Shown here: positions 25,014-37,882 of the stretch, piece after piece
Layout of the letters: each line of letters begins with the position of its first letter
Position numbering within the stretch: the first letter of the stretch is position 1
Assembly: GCA_021397835.1 (NCBI GenBank)
Contig: JAJFZO010000230.1
Location: forward strand, 6,752,001 to 6,816,000
Length of the DNA: 64,000 nucleotides
Source of the DNA: Moringa oleifera
Lineage: Eukaryota > Streptophyta > Magnoliopsida > Brassicales > Moringaceae
Direction of reading: 5' to 3'
Made by a program: the position numbers and the translations under genes
The notes under the pieces: model-generated
Database searches by the model: none
What the model was told of the DNA's origin: nothing
Seen by the model: only the letters and a program-made list of their open reading frames with translations

Positions 25014-27639
25014 ACTGTTACTATCAAATTCGAAAAAAAAAGTTAAAAACTTGACCTTTTCTTTCAGTAAACCGAAAAGTATATAGATTAGATCGAAGGG
25101 ATTAATTAAGATTCAACTTTTAGGAGCTTCAAACTTAATCGCCTGAGAGATCCTGAAAAGCAAAAAGTGTTAGAGCATAAAGATTTTTCTAATTATCAAA
25201 TTAAGCTAATTATTCCATCATATATTCTCTTTAGCAACTTAGATATTAAATGTTAATTAAAAAATAAAAATATCATTCAAAATTTAAAAATATTCAAACC
25301 GATAATTTTTTAGAATTAATTTTGATTTAAAATTTATATTCAAGTTATTATTATAAAAAAATTTAAAATTTTTTGAATATAAAAATATTTTTTTAAAAAA
25401 ATTATTATCAAATATTTAAAAATTTTATATTAAATAGTTTATAAATAAAAAAATTATTCAAAATTAAGATATTGACTTGAAATAAAGTGCATAATATATT
25501 ATGTAATTTTTAAACATTTCAACAATCAAAATATATTTAATTTTGCCATATACAACAGTTTGAATCAATTTAATTTAATTATTTATTATTAATTTAAAAT
25601 TTATTTAAATAAACTTTAAAATTCAAATTAAAAAATTACGTAATTTTTTAAAAATTTTAAATAACATTTATAAAAAGAAAAGCTGAATCTTTATTAAGTA
25701 AATCTTTAAGTTTGGTGATAAAAATTAGAGATCTCGCTCTAGAGTAAGCTTGCCCACTTTTGGTATTGGAATATGGCGCGACATTTTTTGTCCAAATTTG
25801 GCATTGTTAACCCACTTAACCAAAAGCATGGTGACCAAAATTTTATAACCATCGCTTTCATCTCTCATCATTTTAGTTATTACTTTGCGTGAACGTCTCA
25901 AAAGAAATCAACTGATAAATTTTGCTTTCAAATCCGTCGAAAAATTGAAACAAAGAGCCTATTCTTTTTCTTCGTGCAAAGAATAAAGCGATTTTTTGGA
26001 TTCTATTTTGGACCATGAACCCGTCCATTCTAGCATCTCGAGTTCAATCAAATTTATATCACTATTCAAAAAAATTATAAAATTTAAATTCAATCATAAT
26101 TTGTTAGTCCGACACGACACTCATCTGCCCACCGGATTCATACATAAAAAAACCAGAATTCGATAATTAATCGCAAAATCAAAAAAAAAAAGCCGGACCA
26201 AAAGTGTTTAATTTAGTCATTGTTATTATTTTTGTCATGTGTGAGAATTATTTAATTATGTTTTAAGATTCCGATGTTGCCGAATAAGGGTATCTCGGTC
26301 CATTATTTAATTTTTAAAAATAAATAAAAAGGGGAAAAAGGATTAAATAAAATGATAAATTTTGTTTGAATTTGAAAGTGAGTGTCATAAGCACATGTGA
26401 ACAAAAGCAAAGCAAACCAAACCAACCTAACTTAACTGCTGGCTGTGTCTTTGTACCTAACCAATGCATGCAAATAATTAGTCAGCACCTTTGAAAAATA
26501 GACCGCTCTGGTCCAAAATTCATTTTCTAGTTAACATGTGAAATTCAAACTATTCTCATTCTTCACTAATAAATAATTAAAACCGAGTAAGACTTGCCAA
26601 CTATGTTGATTATAAGGTCATATTATAAAGTGCTTGAAGTTTCTTCCGAATACCATTTGGGTATAAGAATCAAACCGTGGAATCTGTCACGTGATTTAAT
26701 GATTATAAAATCACAATCACAAAATCGTCAAAATATATCGATAAAATTTATTGATATTTAAAATTATTGATAAAAATTATTTTAATTTTATAATATATTA
26801 TTTATTTTTATTGTAATAATATGATTTTATTTTTAATTTTTTAAAAATAATTTTTATACGTTTAATTAACAGATTTTTGTCTAATTTGAAGCTAATTAAA
26901 TGATGGATCTTATGAGTAGAAATCAAGTATTTCTAAATTAAGTAATATATTTGTTGAAATTAATTATAAAATTTAATTATTATTAATATTTAAAATAAGT
27001 AAAAAATCTGAATTTTAACCTGATTTTAATTTTAATTTTGTTGTTTTAATTTTCTTAATTATATATCTAAAATTTTAATTTAATTCAATTTAGACATTGA
27101 ATCAAATAGTTATAAAAAATTAATAATATTTTTTTATTAAAATATTTTTAAAATAACTTAAATAAATTTAATGTAGCATTTTAATTTAATTTTTTAAATT
27201 TAAAAATTATTAATTCTGAAGTTATTTCATTTATAATTTTTCAACACTCAAAAAGTATTATCAAATTTTTATGACTATGACATGAATACTTGTTTATGTC
27301 CATCCAAAATTTCAAATCAAAATTTGTTTAACAAAATTTTTAATTTAAGAATCTTTTATTTTTAATTCTTTTAAAAAATTATATATATATTTAAATTAAA
27401 AATTTAAATATACAGTTAAATAAAAATTTTATATTAAAATTAACACCGAAGTTCATAGTTTTTTTAATAATATTTATGCCAATATTTAAATTGTGAAATT
27501 TGAAAATACTGGAACGTAAGAAGAACGAGAGGGGCGAGGGTGGGAGCCTTTTGAAGAGTCAAGACCCATGCGTGAAGAAAGGGATATATTACTATTACCT
27601 AAAATGGAAAATTAAAATAAAATAAAATAAAATAATGGA

Positions 27640-28005
27640 ATATATGAACTGCAGCAGTACGCCAAACCAAATTGAAATCTCACTCCAAGCAGCCAAACAA
27701 AGAGACTGCTACTGTGGGTCAAAATCATCTGGTGGTGTTTCGATCATAGAAGTCAAACGTGTGACCTCATCACAGCCTGCTGTTCTTTGATCAGGACCCC
27801 ACACTCTTGCCGCATATCATTTCCTTGGAAACAGAGACATCTGATTAGACACTTAAATGGGGAGGAACGCACGAGTGGTCTTAGTGCACCAAAGGCACGC
27901 AATATTCGGTCCCTCCACTTGCCACGTGGCGTCGTGGGCAGCCACTCTACAGAAAGCAGCCTGGTGCAACTTACTATTATTGTCTACATATTTTTCTTTG
28001 GCTAA
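27640..28005. promoter_or_regulatory. GC-balanced island with palindromic G-box, no adjacent gene
   Basis: Flanked on both sides by A/T-rich repeats, this 365-bp segment holds GCCACGTGGC (27921–27930), a GGTCAAA W-box-like core near 27717 and several ACGTG/CACG cores. Its composition resembles conserved promoter DNA. The nearest start codon is the TPP gene, 3.1 kb away. It could be a distal regulatory element or the remains of a lost gene's promoter. Confidence 0.3.
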
Positions 28006-30802
28006 CTCGTATTAATTAGAAAAAAAGAAAATTTATAAATGTGAAAAAATCACCTTATAAGTTAATTTTTTAAAATTAAAATATTTTAAAATAAATATTT
28101 AGATAAATTCGAACTGTATAGATTATATTTTAATATATAATACGAACGAAATTTAAAAAAGAAATCAATTATAGAAAACTGTATAAACAGAGTGAAGGAT
28201 ATGGTCCTTAGAACTCACTAGCAAGCAACAAAGACAGACCTTTTTTTAGCTGTTTGTGGAATTTTCTTCATTAACCAAATACAAACTCCATGCACAATAA
28301 TATGAACCTAACACGTAAATTTGAATAAAAACATAAGAAGGTAGGGCTTTCAAGATTTAAATGAACATTAATTTCAATAACGAAAGATCGTGATGATCAG
28401 GGAATCTTAAACCCTAAAGAACAAAAAAAAAAACTTTTCTTAGTCGGAAAGTTATTTCCATTTTCCTAGCCTGAATTACCAAAAGATTTCGTATCTTTTA
28501 GAACCCTAACTTTTAGTTTTGCCTAACTCTGCAGTGACCTTTTGACCTCGAATAATTGAAACCAACCTTATGCGTCTTGCATGGTAGCTTCGGGAGCATC
28601 TTCCTGAACCTCCTATTTTGACCATATTTATGTAATAAATTATAAAAAAAATTTAACGTGTAAATCAAATTTTTTATTAATTTAAATTATATTAAAAATT
28701 TTAAAAATTATGATATATGATAATATAATAAAATATTTTTTTAGCGACTGAATAATGCATTAATTAACCAGCAGAAGAGATTCATTTTCAAGATGAAGTT
28801 TCCAGGAAGGGAACAAAGGCATAAATTATGTGTGGAGAAAAGTGGCATAATTTCATGGGCATTGATTTTTATAATGAATTCAAGCAAGGAATTAAATTTG
28901 GTCGGTCGCTGAATTCTCTCCAAACTATATATTTCTTTCAAATTTCAATATTCTTGGTCACCTATATAAGACGAAAATTAATCTACTAATTAGCCTAACC
29001 TTTAACCAAGAAAATAAAACGACACATAAAGGGATCAAATTAAAAAATAAAAAAATAGTTGCAGTAGAATAAACGTGGTTGGAAACTTCCGTTATGTTTC
29101 ATAATTTGTCCCTATAATTAACAACAAACTCTCCTAGCTAAAAAAGAAATTAACGAAAAGCAAACCGAAGGCTGTAAATATTGTCTGTTTGTTTTTTCTG
29201 AAACAATTAAATTAATATTCAGATCCCAAATTTTTCAATGATGCTGAGTCATATTCGTTTGATTTTTTCCGTAAAGGCTTATAGTGTAATGACAAAAGTA
29301 GTCCGTCAAGCGACAAATAATTAAAAGACATAATTATGTATATAAATGGTTAACCAGGGTACGTACGTACATTGTATTATGATGCGAGATGATTTTGCAT
29401 TAAAAATAAGTAAAGCCATGCAAAAAGGTGATGGCAAACAGGAAGGCTTAACGTCAAAGTTTAAGCATCATCGCTGCTGGTTTTGTGATAATAATAGTAT
29501 AGTGTGTGTGTGTTAGGTTTGGAGCTGCTTGTTTTGTCAACAAGGCATTACAAGGGGCGGTGCTTGAATTTAATTTTGTTCTGCTGTTCTTGTCTGAATT
29601 TATGATTTGTATGTTTTTCTGACTTGTTCTAGAGCTTTGATAATAATAATGATGGTGCATGCTTGTTATTTTATTCGCAATCTAGGGTTCCAACCAAGAA
29701 AAATATTACGAGCTTGGAAGATTTTTCACCTTGTCCCGATATCATGATATGATCATTGCATAAATTATTAATTTATGTGAAAATTCACGATAATACATGT
29801 AAAGCAACGTTTTGCATTTTATTAATGGATCATAATTTTTATTTTTTTAAAAAAATCAACATTGAATCAAAACAACAAATCATTTTTACCCTTTGCTAAT
29901 ATAAAAAGTTTTGTAAATCTTATAAAATTTTAATTTTTTTAATTTAATACATGATTAATTATACAATATAAATGATAAACACGGGAAATAATATTTAAAA
30001 AATGATAAATTTCTAATGAATTTGTGAGCGATTAATTAATGTACCCACATACATCATGTGTTGGATTTAGATTTAATTCTTTTATTTGGAGAATCAGCTT
30101 ATTAAACGCAAGAAATCACAACTTGCAATAAAAAGTTACCACTTGGCAATCTTTCTTTTTGGTGAAACCTCAAAACAATCAAACAATGGCTCATATGGTG
30201 AGGCTTCATGTGGTCCATCACTATCTGGTACAATATAATATAATTGCTCCAAAGATAGCGCATTAATGAGATTTTTTTTTCTTTCAAAATAATTGAATTA
30301 TCTTTTGAAATTAAAACAAATAATCAACTCGGGTTCGTTTTTGTTAAAAATTAAATTAAACTTGTATTACATTTTTTTAATAGATTTTTTAATTTTACTT
30401 CTAGATGAGAGGAGTATTTATGCAATAATTAAAGAAGATAGCCGAGATGATTAAGAGTCAACCTAACGAGAGTAGGGGAATAATTGGTGAATCGGAATAA
30501 GGGTATATTAAACTTTTGGGAATTATTGAACAATGATGAAGATTTTTATTAATTACGGAAGTGAAAAAGTTTGTAATAATGATTAATTACAATTACATGA
30601 TTAAGTTATGTAGTAAGGTGTATTTATCAAAGTGAGAGGGAAATATTCCATGGAGTGGGATCACATAGTGGTCCCATGGATTAAAGATTAAAAAAAAAAA
30701 GAAAAAAAGAAGAAGAAGAAATTATAGTATTTGCCCGAAAAGTACAGAGTGGCCAGAAAAGAGATGGTTTGTTTCGTCCGTTAGTGCTCTTGGGAAGGAG
30801 TT

Positions 30803-30809
30803 TATAAAT
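30803..30809 (+). promoter_or_regulatory. TATA box of TPP gene
   Basis: TATAAAT lies in a GC-balanced context, followed after about 60 bp by a CT-rich leader (30855–30890). Transcription would start near 30835–30840. The leader is interrupted by a 94-bp intron before the start codon. Confidence 0.55.
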
Positions 30810-30984
30810 TGGCTACACCGAAGCCCATTTTGTGACTCGTGTCTGTGGGAGTGCTCCTCTCTTCTTTCACCTCTCTCTCTCTCTCTGAGTTCTCGAAGAT
30901 CTAATTTTGGCTTTCCATCTCTGTTTCTGCTCTGTTTCTTGCTCTTTTTTCTGTTTCTGTTCTTTCTGGAGGTTGATTTTTCAG

Positions 30985-31078
30985 GTATTTAACGTGCATG
31001 TGCATTACTCTGTTCTTTGGGAAGTGGGAAAAACGTGTTTTGGTTGCTGAAAATGAATTTGGGTGTTGTTGTTTGCAG
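30985..31078 (+). other. Intron in the 5' UTR of the TPP gene
   Basis: The donor is TCAG|GTATTT and the acceptor TTTGCAG|AAG, 94 bp apart, 12 nt before the start codon. The intron contains an ATG at 30998 in frame with the TPP coding sequence and no stop between. Retaining it would therefore add 31 residues to the N-terminus. Splicing is predicted from consensus only. Confidence 0.6.
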
Positions 31079-31090
31079 AAGATAAAGAGA

Positions 31091-33135
31091 ATGACGAACC
31101 AGAATGTGTTGTTGTCAGATGCGAAGTCCGGCATCGGAGTTAGGATTACAGTTTCTGTGACGAGTTCGTCTCTGTTTTCAGAAGCAGTGCCTGCACAAGA
31201 TGGGTTCATAGCCATTCCTCGGAAGGTCTTGAAGAAGATCGAACCTGAAACTCGTGGAGTCAAACCCAATGCTTGGCTTGACTCAATGAGGGCATCTTCT
31301 CCTCCCCGTGCAAAACCCACTGCTGCTCTGTCCGAAAACGAAGAACAGAGTTCTTGGATTGTAAGCTCCTTGCCCTTCACTGATTCTCGATGACTCTGCC
31401 GTGGCAGTTTTCTCTTTAACAACGACGGATTTTGTTGTTAACAGGCTCACCATCCGTCAGCCTTAAGCATGTTCGAGCAGATAGTGACTGCTTCAAAAGG
31501 GAAGCAAATTGTGATGTTTCTCGACTACGACGGAACTCTGTCGCCCATCGTCGAGGATCCTGATCGAGCTTACATGACCAACGAGGTACCCCCTGTTTCA
31601 GGCCTGGTTCTGGATTCTGTTCTTGTCCTGTTACTGACTTTTTCCGCCATCAATGTTCTTTGATCAGATGAGAGAAACCGTACGGGACGTTGCGAGATAC
31701 TTCCCGACGGCGATAGTCACCGGCCGATGCAGAGACAAGGTACATTATATACGACTGGTCTTTCACGTTTATCTCTTTCATCATCTCTGGTTTTCTTCTC
31801 GTTTGATTGAATTCAAATTTCTTGCAGGTTCGTAGCTTCGTGAAACTAGCAGGGCTTTACTATGCCGGCAGCCATGGCATGGACATCAAGGGCCCTTCCA
31901 AAAGCAGCAAATACAACAAAGTCAGCGCCTTTTCACTGCTCGTATCTTCATCCGCCATTGTTGCTCTGCTTCTAACTTCATTTTCCTCCAACTTTCAGGG
32001 CAACCAAGCAGTCCTCTTCCAGCCTGCAAGTGAATTCCTTCCCATGATCGACGAGGTTCGTTGTCTTTCAATGTCTTCCCAACTTAAAAAAGACAAAGAT
32101 TACCTAATTTGTACACGAAAATCTTAATATTATACATCGATCTTCGCTTTTCAGGTCTACAAAGCCTTGGTAGAGAAAACAAAATCCATCCCAGGAGCCA
32201 AAGTAGAAAACAACAAGTTCTGTGTGTCCGTACACTTCCGCTGTGTTGAAGAGAAGGTACAAAATCAAAGCCTGTTTTTAATTTGTTTTAAATTAACTTT
32301 TACCAACTAAATTAAATTCTAATCATTTTTATTCTTTCCAGTGGTGGGCTGCATTAGCTGAGCAAGTCACATTAGTGCTCACTGAGTACCCAAAGCTTAG
32401 ACTAAACCAAGGAAGAAAGGTAAATCAATTTTGTGTTCAAGTTAAAGAATAGTAAATTATTAATCTTTAGCTTCATAAAACCTTTAAAACTCGTACTTAG
32501 ATGATAATCACGGTTGTTTAAACAGGTATTAGAGATCCGTCCGACGATCAAATGGGACAAGGGCAAGGCTCTCGAGTTCCTGTTAGAATCATTAGGTGAG
32601 GACTGACTCCAATATTCCGGCGTAACCAAGATTGTTAATTTAATTACTGGTTTAAGCACTTAATCTTCCTTAATATTCTCTTTTCTTAGGATTTGCTAAC
32701 TCTAAGGATGTTTTACCCGTCTATATCGGAGATGATCGTACGGATGAGGATGCATTCAAGGTATCGGATCATGATCTTTAACTTTATTATTTCTTAATTC
32801 TAATAAAGTTTGGCTTTACATTATAACACATTTTTTTTTAACTTATGGTGGCTAGGTTTTGCGTAATAGAGGACAAGGTTTCGGTATCCTCGTTTCCAAA
32901 GTTCCGAAGGAAACTAATGCCTCTTATTCTCTCCGAGAACCATCCGAGGTAAGTTATTAATTACCCAAATCCATGATTTTAATTTTCATTAATCTACGTT
33001 TAAATTAATGATCATTCACATTATGCTAATAAGTTGCTCTAATTTTCACAGGTTAAGGAGTTTTTGAAGAGGTTGGTGGAGTGGAAACGATTTTCACCGC
33101 GAGGGCAGCAATTCATCACCCCAGAGTGTTTGTAG
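31091..33135 (+). CDS. TPP: Trehalose-6-phosphate phosphatase
   Basis: This enzyme dephosphorylates trehalose 6-phosphate to trehalose and so controls a sugar-status signal. Eleven exons join in frame: 31091–31360, 31445–31585, 31668–31739, 31828–31920, 31999–32055, 32155–32256, 32342–32419, 32526–32595, 32690–32760, 32856–32948 and 33052–33135. They encode 376 residues, typical for plant TPPs. HAD phosphatase motif I is [10 protein letters not shown] with nucleophile Asp117 and Asp119. [13 protein letters not shown] and [11 protein letters not shown] are substrate-domain hallmarks. Motif IV is [10 protein letters not shown] at residues 308–317. The start [14 protein letters not shown] resembles the TPPB/C and TPPI/J groups, but I cannot assign one paralogue without a tree. 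Catalytic residues are intact, so it should be active. Location is probably cytosol, chloroplast or nucleus; no clear transit peptide is visible. Confidence 0.97.
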
Positions 33136-33298
33136 AAATATAGAAGAGATTGACTCCACCAGCCAAAAATTGGTCATCCGGGGATCGAATTTATGTACTT
33201 TTCTTGTTTAGAGATTATAAATTGTAACAATCAAAAAAAAAAAAAGGAAAAAATAATTCCTAATCTCTATCTCTCTCATCTTTTTGACTGAATATTTT

Positions 33299-33317
33299 AT
33301 ATATATATATATATATA
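33299..33317. repeat. (AT)n microsatellite
   Basis: This is an uninterrupted AT run about 165 bp after the TPP stop codon, within or just past its 3' UTR. Confidence 0.85.
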
Positions 33318-34419
33318 AACATATCAAAATTTATTGATTTAAATTATATTGAATTTTTAAAAAAATCATATGATACAAATGTGACAATTTGTCAAAACAA
33401 AAAGCGTGGAGGTATCTTATAATGTATTAAGTGGATGCAAGCTTGCTGATCAGTTTAGCGATGACTAGTGGAGGGTACGTACATTCTGATTAACATTTTT
33501 GGTACGGTAAATGGAATATAAACAGAATGAGTTAAAGACAAGCTTCTGCAAAGAAGGGTCGAGTCTCGTCTTTAATGGAATCATGGAATCTATGGCTGTA
33601 CTTCTCATACAAAGCACTACTCATGGCCATGCAAACTTACAAACAGCAGTATAGGTATCGAATGAAAATAGCCTTTCTTCTTTCTTTCTTCGCCAAGAGA
33701 AAAAGCTATGAAGAAAAAGAAAGAAGGGACAGTCGACTCTCTTATCATGTCTACGAACAATTATTATATGTGCTTTTCTTGACATTTTCTGAAGTTATCA
33801 AAGCAAATCTTTCACTCTTTTATCTCACAAAAGTAACACAGATTCTTCAATTATCAGAGAAAATCATATACCTTCTTAGATATAACAATTATAAGGATCT
33901 GAGGTCTATATCAAACCCAAGTTTAGAGCATCAGAGGATTTTTATGCAAGAATCATGAAAATTTTCTTTTGATCTATCTGATTTCGATTTTGATTGCCAA
34001 AACAAAAAAACCATAATATATTTTCTTTTATGAAGATTACCAGGTTAATTTTTTATTTAATTATTGCATGCTTGCTTGTGCTCAGAGGGGGGATATAACC
34101 GAGGGAATCAGAGGGTTAATGTTAAGGTTAATTGGTGTATGAAAGCTTGCTTTTTACCTCATAAGCTCTCACAATAAGCACGGAATCCGAGGAAGGACTC
34201 CTGAATATTTATTAATGGGGCATGCAGTGCTTCACTTGGGGACCATATGAAGAACTTAATTTACTATGTACACCAATCAAGAATCAACATTTTATATACA
34301 TAAATGTAGTAGTAGAATTTAGGGCAGTCAAAGGCAGCCTGAGTTCTTGAACTTTGGCTTTTTCCTACTCATGGTGTGTCCATGCCATGTGTTAATGTTA
34401 ACAGTAGTCTCAAATAATG

Positions 34420-34442
34420 GAGAGAGAGAGAGAGAGAGAGAG
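34420..34442. repeat. (GA)n microsatellite
   Basis: This is an uninterrupted GA run in intergenic DNA, far from any start codon. Confidence 0.9.
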
Positions 34443-37400
34443 CATCTGAAACAGTTGTAAAGATACCCAGAGAACCTTTCATGGAACATTAAATTACATA
34501 AAGGATTGTGTTTTATTAAGGTTGTAGTAATGTTATATATGTTCTATTAGGTTAATGATTGAGTAAAGTGACCGAAAGGAACTCTTTTGTTCGATTTTCA
34601 GACTAGACCCATTTGTGTTAGCATGCATGAACGAGAGTCTCCATTCTGTCTCCAATATGCAAGTTGTTGTATGTAATATACCATATGTTCTCACTGGGCT
34701 TTGGCTATAGCTAGCTACCTTTTTCTATCAAGCGCCCATGGCTTTTCCCATTTTAGCAGGGACTTTTAAGCTTTGTGTTTGTTAGCGATTTATGGATGCA
34801 AGAAATTCAAAGTCTTTATCATTTTCATGCCTTCTTCGACCACGTAATGTCATCCCACTGTGGTTTATGGCAAATTTATGGCATGTCGTACATCTTGCAC
34901 TTACTCTCCATCAATAATCAGATTGTACATCTAACCAGGGAAGCAGCTCATGTTATGGGGCCCCTTCCCTTTGATGATTAAACAGATTCAATGGCTTTAA
35001 TTCCCATTTCGTGGTAATCATCAAGTTCATTGGTTCTCTTCTGTTCTGGTACCATGGCCTGAAAGTACAGTACTCCTTATCCAAATATTCTGAAAGAGCA
35101 AAGCTTACTGGAAATATTTTTAAGTGATTGATAGTACTCATGGTTTATAAAACATCCAGGACATAGCAGACATAGCCTGCTGGTAACCCACTAGTCATGC
35201 ATGTTGATACCTAATTGTTTCAGACAGGAAGTTAAAAGTTTTTTATAAGGTTAAAGCAGGAGGACGGGAGTTGGCACCATTACAGGGTGCAAAGAGAAGC
35301 AAAGATTTTATAATGTTAAAGAGGATATTTAAGACAGCTAAAAGTAGTTTATCTTATATGGAAAGATAACGGGGGGTGAGGGGATGATCCTGAAAACCCA
35401 TTTAAAAAAAAAAAAAAAAGACAGGGAGAGATCTGTGAAAAGAGTAAGATATTGGAGGTTAATGAGTGGGAAGAAAGGCCATTGCTTGCAAAGAGAAGGG
35501 TGGAGGAGAGACAATTGGACACTTGGATTTGAGAGAGCCCACCTCAAAAGATTAAAGGAATCTGAAAGTTGGGGGCGTTTCGTGTTTTTTTAATGGATCT
35601 CATTTTCTTGTTTAATGGGTTGTTTTCAGAGGGTTAGGTGGTGAAAGAGAAACCCACTAGCTACTAAGGTTGAAGAGGAGTTGGAATCCACTGAAAGTGC
35701 TTTGATTTGAAGAGGCCTGCAGGCATGAAGGATTTTTAATGGGGACACCAAGCATGCTTCCAAGCCATGAAAAACACCTCCTTCTGCTTCCTTTAATACG
35801 TGTAAAGAAAAGGTGTCACTAGATTCAATCCATCATTGGTGCCCTAATCTGAAATAAACTAACCAGTCAAAAACTTCAATTATTGATGCAAAAGGGACAC
35901 TTTTCCCTTCACAAACCCACATACTATTCTCTTCTCTAAACCCTTACCCACTTATTTTGACAGCTTTCACTCACCCTCCTATCTTTACACCTGTTAGATT
36001 TCCTGGAAAAAAAAAAAAAAGCAAGGGTTTCAAGGCAATTTGATCAGTACTACTTTTCTTCTTTTCTTTTTCAGCCTTGTCTGCATACCTCTCCTGCTCC
36101 CAACAAACAATCCTTATATGCTCAAGAACGCTATTAAAAAAAAAAAAAAACCTAATGATCCTGTCATCTATTATTAAAAGAATTTTCCTTTTTCCCTGAA
36201 CTTCCAGCTTCAACCCATGATGTGGAACACTTGAGACCCATCAAAACCCTCATTATAATATCCTCCGATTCCGATTCTTATTCCTGGTTGATCACACTTG
36301 ATCAAGGTATAATAATAATAAGTTAATGCAGCCTTCCTGGAGATACTCCATAATAGTACAATGTTTTTTAACTACAAAACGTGTCGCTCGAGGAGGATGG
36401 TCCCCGGCATGGAGGGTCGAGCAGCTAGCTAGCCACCTGCCTGGTTTGCATATTCTCATGTGAATATTAATCCAGGACTTGGGTACGGAGGTGGTGAAGT
36501 GGGCGGTGCATGGTGGTGCTGGTGTGTGTGCCATTTTTATAGATTGGATAATCTTTGATACCCATGTGTTGCAAAATGACCTTGTTGCAGGGAGCAAATT
36601 TATAACTTGTTTGTATAACAGGAACGGCTGCATATATGCTTAGATCTTACCCATCAATCATTAATTATTGGTGTTACACTTATTAACATTTCTTTTTGGT
36701 GGGTATTAACTTAAATTAGATTTGCCAATGAAATGGTAGTGTGGGCTGGCAAAAGAGAGATTATAATGACGGAACTTTAGGGTTTTCAAGATTAAAAAAG
36801 TCTTTGAAATCCTTGAAAGGAAAGGCAGTGCTTACAATCCGGCACTTAATCCGACTCAGCTTGCCTATTTTTTAGTTGCATTAATTTCTTAGCTTAGTGT
36901 GGATCAGCCATTTCTCAATTGTTTTTCTTTCTTTCTTTTCTTAAAGCTGATCATATTCACACTGAAAAGTTTACCTCCTTTAACTTGTACTTCTTTTGGG
37001 TAATATATATATAATTTCTGAACAGAAGTATAGATCCTATGCTACACATATGTACCTCAGTTCAGAAATTGGTGGTGGCTGCAGGATGCAACCACCACCT
37101 TAATCTTAATAAAGCTATGATTGGCAGAAGAGCAAATGAGGGGAAAAAATAGAAAAAAAGGAAGCACTTTTTTGATTGATTAACAAGAGAAAAGAACATG
37201 AAGTGTGAGTTAAGTATAATCAACTAATCCTCCCAAATTATTAGGAGAATCAATTAACTATTTTATTTAGTTATTTATTTTTGGTGTTCTTTTCCCTTAA
37301 CTTTTTTTATATCCTTTCTCATCCTTTTCTTCTTTCTTGTTTCCTTTTTGACATTGTCTTAGGCTAGATGAATTACTTTACCAAGACAATTAATAATTTT

Positions 37401-37882
37401 TTTAATAAGAATATATTTTTTTCTTATAATAAAAATATACAAATGAATGTATACATGTTGCGAGAAAGTGAATGTATATATGCTGAAGACATCTCCATGC
37501 AATGCCCACAGATATACTACTTAAGTTTTCATATAATATTGTAATAACATGAGCCAAAATAGTTTAAGTATGACAAATGCAATTAAAATTAAAAACCAAG
37601 GAGGAATAGTTATGTAAGATTAAAGAACCAATTAAATGACAATTTCAAACGTTAAAGAAAATTTTGGGCCAGAAAGCCATGGCATTAAGAACCCTACAAC
37701 AGATCGTAGCCCTAATTACTTGTATATATATATATATATAGATCAGTAATACTGAGGCTTCAAGTAAGGCTGCACGAAACCAAAAACAAATATGGTTAAC
37801 AAAATTGGACTAATTAATTATCAACAAAATATCGATCAAGGTTCATCTTTGGAATTGGAGCTGCAAACGCTGATTGATGATG

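Larger units (their letters stand above)
21075..30802. other. Gene-poor intergenic region between ERGIC3-type and TPP genes
   Basis: The first 400 or so bases are the leader and proximal promoter of the ERGIC3-type gene, including C/T-rich runs at 21305–21400 (+ strand). Beyond that no coding gene was recognised in about 9.7 kb. The region holds a degenerate tandem duplication (21759–21928), a second diverged duplication (23179–23493), a promoter-like island (24330–24660), a 39-bp tandem repeat (24935–25013), long A/T-rich tracts (24660–25680, 26740–27480, 28000–28200, 29820–30000) and a GC-balanced island with a palindromic G-box (27640–28005). Confidence 0.6.
33136..37882. other. Convergent intergenic region between TPP and NHL13-like genes
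   Basis: The 3' UTR of the TPP gene probably ends within about 150 bp (an A-run starts near 33233). The rest contains AT and GA microsatellites, A-runs (35404–35419, 36008–36020, 36136–36150) and no recognised gene. The longest ATG-initiated frame (33575–33958, 127 codons) has no domain, motif or composition suggesting real coding sequence. Confidence 0.6.

Noticed and set aside
30901..31422. 173-codon frame antisense to the first TPP exon
   Set aside because: It overlaps the TPP leader and exon 1 and carries no recognisable protein features.
33575..33958. 127-codon ATG-started open frame between TPP and NHL13-like genes
   Set aside because: It has no domain, signal or conserved-looking block, its Lys/Tyr/Leu-rich composition fits A/T-rich DNA, and there is no promoter pattern.
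36292..36633. 113-codon open frame on the minus strand
   Set aside because: The composition is random-looking and no family was recognised. It lies in ordinary intergenic DNA.
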